Shown: one piece after another, positions 29,901 through 36,514 of the stretch | Position numbering within the stretch: the first letter of the stretch is position 1 | Layout: each line of letters begins with the position of its first letter | Program-made: the position numbers and the translations under genes | From: Armigeres subalbatus | Lineage: Eukaryota > Arthropoda > Insecta > Diptera > Culicidae | Length of the DNA: 64,000 nucleotides | Assembly (NCBI RefSeq): GCF_024139115.2 | Contig: NC_085141.1 | Coordinates: 37,516,120-37,580,119, forward strand | Direction: 5' to 3' | Notes under the pieces: model-generated | What the model saw: the letters and a program-made list of their open reading frames with translations, nothing else | Database searches by the model: none | What the model was told of the DNA's origin: nothing

Positions 29901-32079
29901 CACCTTGATATATACACCTTGATTTAAACTACAATTCTGAGTCAGCTGTTGAGGAAACAAAACAAAACAATCGCACGGAAATTGATCTAGAGTGCGATGC
30001 TGCAAATAGTTCAGTATGTGACATTTGCAACATAAACACCCGGGCAAAGCTGGGTATTTTCCGCTAGTAGAAATATAAATTTTGTTTTATGAATCGCAGG
30101 ATATTCCCGTGATTAATTATTGTTCTGTTCTCAGCTCTTAATATTTGAGAATGTTCAGAAATTATGTGAACTTCCTGCGGTCGAAAAATATAGACAACTT
30201 ACCCAGTAGACACGTTTCCGTACCAAATCCAATGTGATACCGTTGGGCCATTTCACTTCGTAGGTTACGATCACCTGCCGATGTGTGCCGTCCATTCCGG
30301 CACGTTCAATCCGAGGAGTTGTTCCCCAGTCTGTCCAGTACATCCAGCTAATGAGAAAAAAAGCAAAGTCTCGTGTGTCAAAATCGAGATAAAATTCCCT
30401 TTCCATTTCATCTTACCCATCGATTGGGTCCAGTGCAATAGCCCGTGGGATCTCCAGATCGTCTTTGATTACGATCTTACCCATGTTGCCGTCGAAGTTG
30501 GTCAGCTCGATAGTTGCCTTCTTGATGTCGGTGAAGTAGATGTGATTGTAGATCCAGTCCACGGCCAAACCGTCTGAGGTGACGGTTTGATCTTTGACCA
30601 CCACCGTTTTGTCCGACCCCTCGTCAATTGGTGCCCTGAAGAAATGCAAAATTTACAACACTACTCAAACGATCTGATCTTTGAAATCAATCACTTGTAA
30701 ATCCGCTGCTCGGAAACGTCGCTCCAGTAGATCATTCCGGTGCGGAACACAAAGTCCAATGCCGTCGCCGACTTGGTGTCGTTCACGATGGATGTCATTT
30801 CACGGTGATCCAGCGAAATCTTGCGGATGTCATGTCGTCGGGCAAACAACAGCGAGGCATGCCCCTCGGTCGCCTTACATTTGGTGTGATCCCGGGGATC
30901 CCGCAGATAGCCAGTCATGCATTCGCACTTGAAAGTACCGATCTCGTTGGTACACTTTTGCGAACACGATCCAGCCTCCTCGCATTCGTTAATGTCTTCG
31001 CATGTACGGTTCCCCACCAGTTTGTAGCTGTCAAAAAAAACGTATACTTGAAAACAACCCAGTCAAGAAAAAGGCCAATCATACCCCGGTTTGCAATCGC
31101 AGTAGAACCCAGCTGGCGTGTCCACGCACAGATGAGAACAGCCTCCATTGCTCTCTAAACACTCATTCTTGCCACACTTATCGTTAGGCTCGTCCTGGAA
31201 TTCCGGGCAGTCCGGTTTCTTGTCACAAACCTTCGATAGTGGGATACACATTCCATAACCGCAGTCGAACTCCGTCTTAGGATTACACTTCACAGCAGGT
31301 AGCTCAGCTGTAGCAGAATTTCCTGTTATTCAAATTGACTTAAAATGGACCGCTGATTTACTTACCGCAATCAACCTCATCGCTTCCGTCGGAGCACTCC
31401 CGTTTGCCATTGCAGTGGAAGTGTCCATTGATGCATGTTTTGTCCTTCTTGCACTGAAACTGATCGGGTCGACAGGTCACATTCTGGCAGATGGGCGGCA
31501 TCTCGTCATCGCCTTGCGGACAGTCTTTCTCGCCATCGCAGATCCAACTTTTGTGGATGCAGGTTATCCGATCGGCACACTGGTACTCAAGCGAGAGACA
31601 CGGGTTTACGGCGGGAGGTGTCGGGTTTGTGCAGCCCTGTACCATGAGAAAAATATGTTATAGGGAATCAATAATCTCTACATCCAGGGATTAATTAATT
31701 AGAAATAGCCCCTTTTTGCTGCTCATTAACATAAAGTCAGTGAAAGTGATTTCATTCAACAATCAAACAATTATTGCATAATAATAAAATTCGATCGGTC
31801 ATTCGGCCAAATGTCCCAAACAAGTCACTGGCATAAAAAGCGTTGAACTCACCCTCTCGTCGGATCCATCCGGGCAGTCCGGTTCCCCATCGCAGCGCCA
31901 CTTGGACGTAATACAATAGTTCTCCGAGCAGGCAAACTGCTTCAGGGGATCGCACGTCGTCGCCTGGCAACCCTTCTCGTCGCTGTTGTCGCCGCAGTCG
32001 TCGTCTCGGTCGCACTGCCAACGCTTCTGGATGCATCGCCCATTAGCACAGGTGAATTCGTCCGATCGGCAGGTTTCAT
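5427..32079 (-). CDS. LpR: Lipophorin receptor (LDL receptor family), partial, ten exons in window
   Basis: Endocytic lipoprotein receptor that binds lipophorin at the surface of fat body, ovary and other cells. Exons joined by GT-AG junctions of consistent phase give about 837 residues: five LDL-A repeats, two EGF modules, a beta-propeller with YWSD/YFTD/YWTD/YWVD/YWTD motifs, a third EGF module, then a Ser/Thr-rich spacer. This order is that of LDLR/VLDLR and of insect LpR; the many EGF modules of vitellogenin receptors are absent, which favours LpR. The receptor is incomplete here: the first exon in the window opens mid-codon at an acceptor, so signal peptide and further LDL-A repeats lie upstream, and no NPxY tail is found, so anchor and tail probably lie below base 1. 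Introns of 8.4 and 14.7 kb are filled with transposons. Family call is strong; LpR versus another LDLR paralogue is inference. Confidence 0.85.
5908..8252. other. LpR intron, nothing recognised
   Basis: Start of the 14.7-kb intron. AT-rich, with short random open frames only. No repeat family or domain was recognised. Confidence 0.4.
8270..9540. repeat. Degenerate approximately 24-bp 'GAAATTCCTCCA' repeat
   Basis: Many diverged tandem copies of a word close to GGAAATTCCTCCAAGAGTTC. Spacing is near 24 bp with indels. Open frames through it on both strands (for example 8785-9075 plus, rich in Phe/Leu/Lys) are by-products of the repeat. A shorter relative lies at 47890-48130. Confidence 0.75.
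9560..9655 (-). mobile_element. Fragment of tRNA-related SINE (family as at 38540-38790)
   Basis: On the minus strand this matches the head of the 38540-38790 element: GGCGAGTTTGATTCTCGGCC-type box B region preceded by AGCGAGCAAAGGATCGTC. Only about 95 bp are present. Another fragment is at 35515-35640. Confidence 0.5.
9660..10500. other. LpR intron, nothing firm
   Basis: AT-rich intron DNA. At 10270-10470 two related stretches (GAGGATCGCG and GAAGATCGCA contexts) suggest an old local duplication, but no element could be named. Confidence 0.3.
10500..10680. repeat. 'GGCCGAA' words next to GAGAAATGAGA array
   Basis: Short copies of CATTTGGTCGAAAA / ATCTGGCCGAAAAT words followed by AAATGAGAGATGAAAAGTGA. 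It is a small version of the composite repeat at 39240-40480. Confidence 0.55.
10915..11488 (+). pseudogene. LINE endonuclease domain fragment
   Basis: Translation runs from [18 protein letters not shown] through [35 protein letters not shown] and [20 protein letters not shown]. These are exonuclease/endonuclease/phosphatase-fold motifs of LINEs. A segment after NGSLPRNG is shortened and the frame closes at 11488. Decayed relatives of the following residues continue to 11760. Confidence 0.8.
11767..13972. mobile_element. 2.2-kb foldback element inside the LINE
   Basis: Left end CACTATGCTCCAGGATACA and right end TGTATGCTGGACCATAGTG are inverted. The inversion then continues inward for hundreds of bases: CAAAATTGTTCGAAATAGT, AGGGTGGCCCATCATA, GTTGTAGCGCAGCTTATTCC and GATCAAAAGTTATAATCGTT all recur in inverse order. 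Arms span about 11767-12480 and 12870-13972. CATTG lies directly on both sides (11762-11766 and 13973-13977), and removing the element restores the LINE reading CCGCCATTGGAAGC. No transposase frame is present, so it is non-autonomous. The superfamily is unresolved. Confidence 0.8.
13275..13704. mobile_element. 430-bp hAT-like MITE nested in the foldback
   Basis: Begins CAGAGCCTAAAAT and ends CTTTACACTCTG, so CAGAG/CTCTG terminal inverted repeats with imperfect extension. An 8-bp direct repeat GATAAAAT flanks it (13267-13274 and 13705-13712). The opposite foldback arm lacks the segment, giving an empty site. An 8-bp duplication with CAGAG ends is the hAT pattern. No coding capacity. Confidence 0.8.
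13978..15700 (+). pseudogene. LINE reverse transcriptase, broken
   Basis: Continues the element after the foldback. Pieces: 14282-14692 (linker and [15 protein letters not shown]), 14614-15027 ([34 protein letters not shown]), 15113-15445 ([24 protein letters not shown]) and 15500-15694 ([16 protein letters not shown]). The catalytic FADD box survives. A frame change near 14620, the palindrome at 14992 and a stop at 15445 make it non-coding. Confidence 0.85.
14992..15134. mobile_element. 143-bp near-perfect palindrome inserted in the RT
   Basis: Arms CCCAGCCAACACAAAATCG... and ...CGATCTTGTGTTGACTGGG pair over about 60 bases around a loop near 15053-15068. It sits between residues DRV and MCVVQ of the RT, so removing it rejoins the reading. 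The TG at each edge may be a 2-bp duplication, but edges are ambiguous. Foldback MITE. Confidence 0.75.
15785..16327. repeat. Direct repeat copy A (about 540 bp)
   Basis: Begins near GAAGGATGCTTTAAATTTTC and ends AAGTTTTTTTTTCATAAGAA. It is closely matched by 17880-18800 once the 378-bp insertion there is removed. The two copies bracket the 150-bp satellite. Confidence 0.75.
16320..17135. repeat. Tandem satellite, about 150-bp unit, six copies
   Basis: Units restart at about 16330, 16485, 16620, 16750, 16905 and 17058 with TGGTTATCAAAAAATCGCGA-like words, and each contains CGGATCTTCCGGAGGACCG-like and GGAGGTCACAGAAGAC words. Units are 131-155 bp. The short open frames here are repeat by-products. 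Confidence 0.8.
17660..17890. repeat. Decayed copies of the 23-bp minisatellite
   Basis: Words such as GGGCCTCTAGAAAGGACGC, GGGCCCCTTGAAAGAAAG and CAGAACCTCTTAAAATGAGG are diverged forms of the unit at 660-4475, 13 kb away. From 17140 to 17660 no named element was recognised; it holds repeated 'GGTCGAAATGGACCCCAATG'-like words. Confidence 0.55.
17880..18800. repeat. Direct repeat copy B, carrying an insertion
   Basis: Matches 15785-16327 with few differences (for example AGTCTTTATGTC for AGACTACATGTC). It is interrupted at 18392-18769 by a 378-bp element, which therefore arrived after the duplication or in one copy only. Confidence 0.75.
18392..18769 (+). mobile_element. 378-bp insertion: tRNA-like module flanked by perfect 42-bp inverted repeats
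   Basis: A 13-bp direct repeat TTTATTTGGGAAG flanks it (18379-18391 and 18770-18782), as for target-primed retrotransposition. Inside, 18448-18489 and 18730-18771 are perfect 42-bp reverse complements (core CTTGATTATGCATATGTACA). Between them lies a tRNA-like module with an exact box A consensus TAGCTTAGTAGG (18626-18637), a box B-like GGGATCAAACC (18668-18678) and CTTCG/CGAAG acceptor-like ends. A SINE is the nearest match, but the inverted arms are MITE-like. Confidence 0.65.
18801..20557. other. LpR intron, nothing recognised
   Basis: AT-rich intron DNA before the stalk exon. No coding domain or clear repeat was seen. Confidence 0.35.
20558..20761 (-). CDS. LpR: LpR exon: Ser/Thr-rich (O-glycosylated) spacer
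   Basis: Acceptor GGTCACCAG, donor CATAACT|GTGAGT (phase 1 to 1, 204 nt). The product is rich in Ser, Thr and Asn with several N-x-S/T sites ([19 protein letters not shown]). It lies where LDLR-family receptors carry the O-linked sugar stalk between EGF and membrane. Phases match on the upstream side exactly. Confidence 0.75.
20762..21232. other. LpR intron
   Basis: 471-bp intron between stalk and third EGF exons. Donor GTAAGT and acceptor GGTCACCAG. No further feature. Confidence 0.6.
21233..21431 (-). CDS. LpR: LpR exon: third EGF module
   Basis: Donor GAAGACG|GTAAGT (phase 1). Two acceptors six bases apart, AACAG| giving 21431 and CTACAG| giving 21425, both keep frame and differ by residues LQ. 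The exon encodes [20 protein letters not shown] and a six-cysteine EGF module ending CVED. It closes the propeller as in LDLR. Confidence 0.86.
21575..21784 (-). CDS. LpR: LpR exon: last YWTD propeller blades
   Basis: Acceptor CTCCGGCAG, donor CACATG|GTATGA (phase 0 to 0, 70 codons). It encodes [18 protein letters not shown] and [20 protein letters not shown]. With the upstream exon it rebuilds the blade motif VYW|VD across an 8.4-kb intron, which shows that the transposon-filled intron belongs to the gene. Confidence 0.87.
22210..28672 (+). CDS. P-element transposase with THAP domain, six exons, open frame
   Basis: Exons 22210-22474, 22534-22599, 22654-23373, 23440-24377, 24435-24699 and 27927-28672 have GT-AG junctions and matching phases (1,1,1,0,1), total 3000 nt, 999 residues, no stop. 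Start is the ATG before AYFCAVKGC. Residues 1-92 are a THAP zinc finger: C5, C10, W38, C57, H60 and AVPS at 89-92 (formed across intron 1). About 181-246 is a coiled coil for dimerisation. RNase-H-like core: first Asp in VISFDEM (about 366), second in INSDNGPEN (about 439), then [15 protein letters not shown] and [18 protein letters not shown], as in P transposase/THAP9. The last exon has [15 protein letters not shown] and [10 protein letters not shown] and a basic [18 protein letters not shown] tail. The final 16 codons come from an inserted palindrome, so the native C-terminus is lost. Activity is unknown. Confidence 0.85.
25065..25116. repeat. 17-bp perfect hairpin
   Basis: CGTCTGTGGGCAAGTTG at 25065-25081 is exactly inverted at 25100-25116 around an 18-base spacer. 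Could be the end of a small foldback element or a structured RNA segment within the intron. Confidence 0.6.
26941..27124. mobile_element. 184-bp foldback MITE
   Basis: Arms from ACTTGTCATAAGACGAG to its inverse, about 83 bp each, nearly perfect, with an 18-base centre GACCAAGACGGCCTTACT. The arm contains CAGATACGTATTTCGACC, shared with the foldback at 28624-28877, so the two are related. Confidence 0.75.
28624..28877. mobile_element. 254-bp palindrome inserted in the last transposase exon
   Basis: A near-perfect palindrome from AAACCGTCTAAGACG to CGTCTTAGACGGTTT with centre near TCGACTTTCGAGTCGA. A 7-bp direct repeat AATACAT flanks it (28617-28623, 28878-28884), so insertion is clear. It supplies the terminal residues and the stop codon at 28670 of the transposase frame. 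It shares CAGATACGTATTTCGACC with 26941-27124. Confidence 0.85.
29291..29438. mobile_element. 148-bp MITE
   Basis: Ends CGCACAGCCGTGCCCCAGCA and TGCTGGCGCACGGCTGTGCG are inverted with one mismatch. Located in the 3' part of the P element. The remaining 28885-29900 shows no coding sequence and no clear polyadenylation region could be fixed. Confidence 0.65.
30203..30347 (-). CDS. LpR: LpR exon: YWTD propeller blade
   Basis: Acceptor TCTCATTAG, donor TACTGG|GTAAGT (phase 2 to 0). It encodes [20 protein letters not shown] and [10 protein letters not shown], an unmistakable LDLR propeller blade. The following intron (30202-21785) carries the Helitron and P element. Confidence 0.88.
30417..30635 (-). 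CDS. LpR: LpR exon: YWTD propeller blades
   Basis: Acceptor TTTCTTCAG, donor GATGG|GTAAGA (phase 2 to 2). It encodes [14 protein letters not shown] and IALDPIDG, the repeated blade signature of the LDLR beta-propeller, which releases ligand at low pH in endosomes. Confidence 0.87.
30695..31027 (-). CDS. LpR: LpR exon: second EGF module and start of YWTD propeller
   Basis: Acceptor TTTGACAG, donor TACAA|GTGATT (phase 2 to 2). It encodes a Ca-binding EGF module ([15 protein letters not shown]) followed by the first propeller blades, ending in [13 protein letters not shown]. The donor GTGATT is weak but is the only one that keeps frame with the next exon. Confidence 0.86.
31085..31307 (-). CDS. 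LpR: LpR exon: LDL-A repeat plus first EGF module
   Basis: Acceptor GCTACAG, donor CCGG|GTATGA (phase 1 to 2). It encodes one LDL-A repeat ([15 protein letters not shown], a longer acidic loop than the others) and then the EGF-like module [13 protein letters not shown]...CDCKPG. This is the LDLR-family transition from ligand-binding to EGF-precursor domain. Confidence 0.87.
31366..31636 (-). CDS. LpR: LpR exon: two LDL-A repeats
   Basis: Acceptor GGTACAG, donor GATTGCG|GTAAGT (phase 0 to 1). It encodes two more LDL-A repeats. The first has the unusual acidic motif QGDDEM; the second ends in SDGSDEVDC, the canonical Ca site. A proline-rich linker with AVNPC opens the exon. Confidence 0.88.
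31853..32079 (-). CDS. LpR: LpR exon: two LDL-A repeats
   Basis: The exon starts after TTGTTTAG and ends at GAGAGG|GTGAGT. It encodes two cysteine-rich ligand-binding repeats, each with six cysteines and the Ca-binding acidic motif (DNSDEK and DGSDER). The first codon is split (phase 1 entering, phase 0 leaving), so an upstream exon must exist; none was recognised between here and base 64000. Confidence 0.88.
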
Positions 32080-33560
32080 CTAAACAAGTAAAGGTTAACG
32101 AATCAATACGTTTGATTAGTTAATGTCTTAATTGGGTGTTTATTACTAGGAAACTCGAATGGAAAATCTCTCATTTCTAATTAATTGAAGGTTACGGTTA
32201 TGTTTTGATCCGCAAAACAAAATACTATTGGTCCTACATCCATCCAACCCATTAGATAGCTGTCCAACCTACATCACCGTGATATCCACAACAATATCAA
32301 TTGATTTACATACTTTAGGGCGCTTCTTCGACCCTGGCCACGCACTCCCCAAGTTAAGTGCCTTTGCTTTTGAAGGAAAATGTTCACCACTAACGAAACA
32401 AATAAATTTGCGTTTCTTTTGTCGAATGGTGGCCGGTAGAAGGTATAGTAGGAAATAATAAGTGGTTGCAGGACTACACACTTCCATCGTAAGGGGTCCA
32501 TAACAAATCGCTCCGGTGCGGTGTTCGATTATAAACAAGTTGAAATAATGGTTGCTCCCACTCGAGAAGATAACCCTTTTCTCGTTATATTATATTTTCT
32601 GTCCCTCCCGGAAAACCCGCACGCAATTCATACTGCCAATGTACCGTGAATAAGAGGAACATTTTCTTCTTGCATGCATGAAACCGATGTTTTGTTTGAA
32701 TGGAAAAGAAGCAAACAAATTCGCAGGAATGTATAACGGGTTCTCCCACTATCATCCTATCTATGTTCCGATGAACCGAATCTCATCCCCGGTCCGTTAG
32801 GAATCCCCTATTCACCGCATCCCGTGACTCGTGTGAGGCAGCATCAAGTTGAATAACGGCAACAATAGGTCGGTCAATCGATTTGGGTTTAGCGAGAATA
32901 GCACTCGAACCAACAATAGTCTACCTTCAGGCGCAATAGCCCCTCAAAGATGGCTTCTCGGTTCGGATGACGGGCGCCACTAACGAGCAAACCGGAATGC
33001 AGTTCGTTTAAAAATCATTAACCCGGATATCAACCTCTTGCCATCTGCCATGCCATCTCTGCTGGTTACCAAGCTTTTTTTATCCACTAATGTATGCAGC
33101 AAAAAGCAGAATCACTGGGAAATGCTTCGTTATGAGCAGAAGTTTTATTCGTTGTGCAACTATAGCGACCGGAAAATCAGAGTACGACTGAGGTAGAGCC
33201 CACGTGTCTGTTTTAGACTTAAATGATGTTCATTAATTAGGAGTTAGAAATCGTTATGCTTTTAGTGGCAAGTCTGTGAGCGTGTATAATTAAAATTCTG
33301 ATAATTGATCAGAGCATGATGGAGACAGAGCATGTGGTCAGAGCATGATTTAAAAAAAAAAGCGTATAAATGACATTTTAGGAGTCTTGGTACGTTTATT
33401 TCCTAACCGTTACCAAATTTTTAATAAAATCATTAATCAAGATTTTTTCTCATATTTTGTGTTGCTGCCAAGGCCCACGTGGACTTTTCTAAGAAAAGAT
33501 CTGATTATTAAACTGAACGCTTCTACCTTCATGACTTTTGCGTAAGCTGTTACAAAGGCT
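32080..33560. other. LpR upstream intron, nothing recognised
   Basis: DNA 5' of the first visible LpR exon. No LDL-A coding sequence, promoter or repeat was recognised, although an upstream exon is required by the split codon at 32079. Confidence 0.4.
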
Positions 33561-33566
33561 ACAATT

Positions 33567-33722
33567 CTCGCTTAACTTTTCAAAAGGACCTAAGTAACAT
33601 TTTTCATGAATTAATTTGAATAGCGCAATCAACAGGACAACATGAAAGGTATTGATTGCAGTATTCAAATTAATTCATGAAAAAAATGTTACTTAGGTCC
33701 TTTTGAAAAGTTAAGCGAGAAT
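33567..33722. mobile_element. Foldback MITE, about 156 bp
   Basis: Arms ATTCTCGCTTAACTTTTCAA... and its inverse ...TTGAAAAGTTAAGCGAGAAT run about 66 bp with near identity around a short centre (AACAGGACAACATGAAAGG). No target duplication was certain. Confidence 0.75.
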
Positions 33723-33737
33723 TTTTCTCCACTATTT

Positions 33738-33965
33738 TTTTCAATTCGTTTATTTGGTAGGCGCAGACGTGTGTGACACCTAACAGAGCCAATGTTTATT
33801 CCAATATTTTAATTTCGATATCATTTTATTATTTAAAGTTAGTAAGAGCGAGAGACAGTCCAACGTACTCGTGGTGACCCGAGATAGGATTTTTATCATT
33901 TTAGGATAGACGGGGTTGTGGAGTATGAGATGGTATGGTTAGTCGGGAAGCATATTCCGTGTAGT
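33738..33965 (-). mobile_element. Retroelement 3'-end fragment
   Basis: Resembles 40715-40880: shared TTTGGTAGGC, ATATCATTTTATTAT, GTTAGTAAGAG and TACTCGTGGTGAC in the same order. On the minus strand it would end in an A-rich tail after AATAAAATGAT, suggesting a LINE 3' end. From 33966 to 34900 nothing was recognised. Confidence 0.45.
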
Positions 33966-34899
33966 TGGAGCTTCAGGCAGAGACAAAATAAACAAAAACT
34001 TTGAAAGCAAAAACCAAAGTATTAAACTTTGATGTCGATATTATCCGCATAGCCATCCTCCAAAACACCTGTTATTTCCTTGAAAAGTTACTTATCTCGA
34101 TCCGAAAAAGTATCTTAAAGTGGCTCTCTGGAGTCGCCATTTTCCGTGCAGTAACATACTAAGAGATCGATGAAAACATAATCGGCTTCACATCTACATA
34201 ACTAGCGACAACATTCATTATGTAAAGAAGTGTGTTTAGTGAATAGTTTCGGATAGGACTTACAAAGTCTCGACATCAGGCAAATAAAATCTCAACTGTT
34301 CTGTTAAGCCAAACAGGGCGTTAATGTTGATTTCCTTTTCGTGAACAGCCTAGAAGCCGCTTAGTGTCGGTAGCTGAGAAATCTGATTAGGAATATCACT
34401 ATGGATCGCCTGTTTTAGTAGTAGAAGCCCATTATGCAGGTGACTCCTAATGATCGTTGGTATGTGTCTTAAAAGCTTACGTCATATGTTAGGGGTGTCA
34501 AAGATCCTACCCTTGAACGGAGCCAATCTGGGGCGCTCTTCATTGTATTTAGCCTTCTTATTCTGCTGATGTAGTAGACTTTTCATTCATTAAGAAAAAC
34601 ATATTTGGTCACCAATATAGAATCACTTTTTATGCTTCAAATGACATAATTTACGATTGCCTATCCTTCTTTAGTCCTAAAAGATAAATAAGGGTTAGTT
34701 TGTTGTACATGGGTTTAATTAACTGTCGCACATTTAATGGATACCATTAATGGATGACATTTGGATTTTGTAGTCTTGATCTGTGGCCAGATATGAAAAC
34801 ACTAAAGCTGGTTTTTATGCGGCTGGTACGTTTTGCGTAAATCGCATAATTCCAAAATCTGCGTTAAAACGACTTCATCGAATGCTGTTTAAACATAAG

Positions 34900-35520
34900 T
34901 TTAACCAATATCCGGTATACGTCTGACGGTAGGGGTGAAAATTAACAAAAAAATTCTAATATCTCCGTCGTTTCTGAACCGACACGAATATTTTTTTTTT
35001 TCAAAAAATCGAATTAGTATTTGGAACTTGGCCCGGAGTTATTCCGGATTGTACTGGGGTAGTTTTTTACTGGTCTGAATCTTTTGGGGGATGCTCATCG
35101 GACATGTTCTTCCCTTAATGGAACTTTTTTTTAACCAATCTGGGAATTATTCACGTTTCCGGAACCGGCTATAAGTGATAAGGAAATTCCAAATATGACC
35201 TGCGACTCATCATATGTCATAATTTTGTGATTAGGAGTTCGAAAGTTAACTCCGGGAATTGACATGGCCTAACCTGGCCTCATTGGTGTGGTCCTAGGGC
35301 ATCCGGACTCCGGTCCCGGTTTACCACTTTTGCGGAAATTCCAAATATGACATGCGACACATGATGTGTTATTATTTTGTGATCATGAGTTTTGAAAGGA
35401 CGTCTTGGAACCTAAATGACCCTAGCTGGCCATTGGCAGGTTCCTAAGGCATCCCGGTGGACCACTTTTGCGAAAATGCCAGATATGACTTCTGCGAATT
35501 GATATGACTTAACAAAACCA
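34900..35520. repeat. Diverged tandem repeat, about 130-155 bp
   Basis: Words like AAATTCCAAATATGACCTGC recur at about 35182, 35335 and 35468 (decayed). Unit content partly resembles the satellite at 16320-17135 (ACTTTTGCGGAAATTCC). Confidence 0.5.
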
Positions 35521-35640
35521 CATTGGAATGGGTTCCAAACCGAAAACATCCAAGACCGGACCGAGAATTGGAATCGAAATCTTCGAATAGGCAATCCTAC
35601 ACCTTTGCTTGCAATGCTAACTGGAGACAGGTAAGGTCAT
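35515..35640 (-). mobile_element. Decayed SINE fragment
   Basis: AACCGAAAACATCCAAGACC... CTTTGCTTGCAATGCTAACTGGAG matches the 3'-5' order of the element at 38540-38790 with many substitutions. Confidence 0.5.
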
Positions 35641-35754
35641 TTCAATTCCCGAAAAGCACTTTCGTACTTTACTTAACTTTACGAAATAATAACATATGAC
35701 ATGTCACAAGTCATGTTTGAAATTTTCGCAAAAGTGGTCCTCCGGGACTAGATT

Positions 35755-36420
35755 CCTCATAGAATCTATACCATTTCGTCAAATGCCATCTAGTCAAATG
35801 ACATTTGGTCGAAAGGACATTTAGTCGAAAATGAACTTTTAGTCCATCAGAGACGTAGGACATTTTGATCGAATGATGTCTGGTCGAAAGGACACTACGT
35901 CGAATGGACATTTGGTCGAATGGACATTTTGTCGAAATCAGATTTTAGCATGAAGAATCATCGTACATTTGGTCGAATGATGTTTGGTCGAAAGGATATT
36001 TAGACGAAAGAACATTTGGTCGAAAGCCAATTATCGAATGAATAATCCTGGTACATTAAGTCGAATGACGTTTCGTTAATTGGATATTTGAAAGAAAAGA
36101 ACTTTAGTCAGTAATAATTAAAAAAATAAATGATTTGTTGCGGTGTTCCATAGATTCACATAATTATTGCACCAATATTGTCCAAAGAATGATGGGTTCA
36201 TAAAAAGAATAAATGATAAGAAAACGGTAAATATTCCCGACAGGATATTGACTTTGGCGAACCTCTCTAACCGACTACGATGAATCTATATCACCTGGTC
36301 AAAAGATATTTAGTCGAATAATGTTTCATCAAATGACACTTGGTCGGAAAGACATTACGTCAAATAGACATTAGGTTATATGACCATTTGGTCGAAATTA
36401 AATTTTCGGCTAATCATTAA
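35755..36420. repeat. 'ATTTGGTCGAAAGGAC' array
   Basis: Irregular tandem words ACATTTGGTCGAATGGAC / AAAGGACATTTAGTCGAA with intervals of 15-40 bp. Smaller blocks occur at 38505-38535, 38780-38815 and 39065-39160. Confidence 0.7.
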
Positions 36421-36473
36421 CGAATTATGAATGAAAGCGTATTTCATACTGAATTAACTATTGTATAAATATT

Positions 36474-36514
36474 GACGAACACGGTGGTCTAGTGGCTACC
36501 GCTTATGCCTTATT
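36474..36514 (+). mobile_element. tRNA-like SINE head, truncated
   Basis: GGTGGTCTAGTGGCTACCGC resembles a tRNA 5' half with box A. It is cut by the A-rich tail of the adjoining minus-strand LINE. Confidence 0.4.

Larger units (their letters stand above)
22067..29921 (+). mobile_element. P element, 7.9 kb, structurally complete
   Basis: Perfect 21-bp terminal inverted repeats beginning CAAGGTGTATATATC (22067-22087 and 29901-29921). An 8-bp target duplication ATTTAAAC lies at 22059-22066 and 29922-29929. A 12-bp subterminal inverted repeat ATGAGTTTGTTT sits at 22144-22155 and, inverted, at 29834-29845, symmetric about 77 bp from each end. 8-bp duplications and subterminal inverted repeats are P-superfamily traits. 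It encodes one THAP-domain transposase on the plus strand, antisense to LpR. It is longer than the 2.9-kb Drosophila P because intron 5 is 3.2 kb and holds foreign DNA; smaller insertions lie at 28624-28877 and 29291-29438. Confidence 0.88.
21900..30067 (+). mobile_element. Helitron-like element, host of the P element
   Basis: 5' end TCTATATAATAAAAATAAG after a host A; 3' end with hairpin ACCCGGGCAAAGCTGGGT, eleven bases later ending CTAG before a host T. TC at one end, 3' hairpin plus CTRR at the other, and A-T insertion are Helitron hallmarks. Without the 7.9-kb P element it is only about 305 bp and non-coding, so non-autonomous. A related fragment is at 55750-55920 (shares CACGGAAATTGATCTA and GCTGCAAATAGTTCAGTATG). 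Confidence 0.8.
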
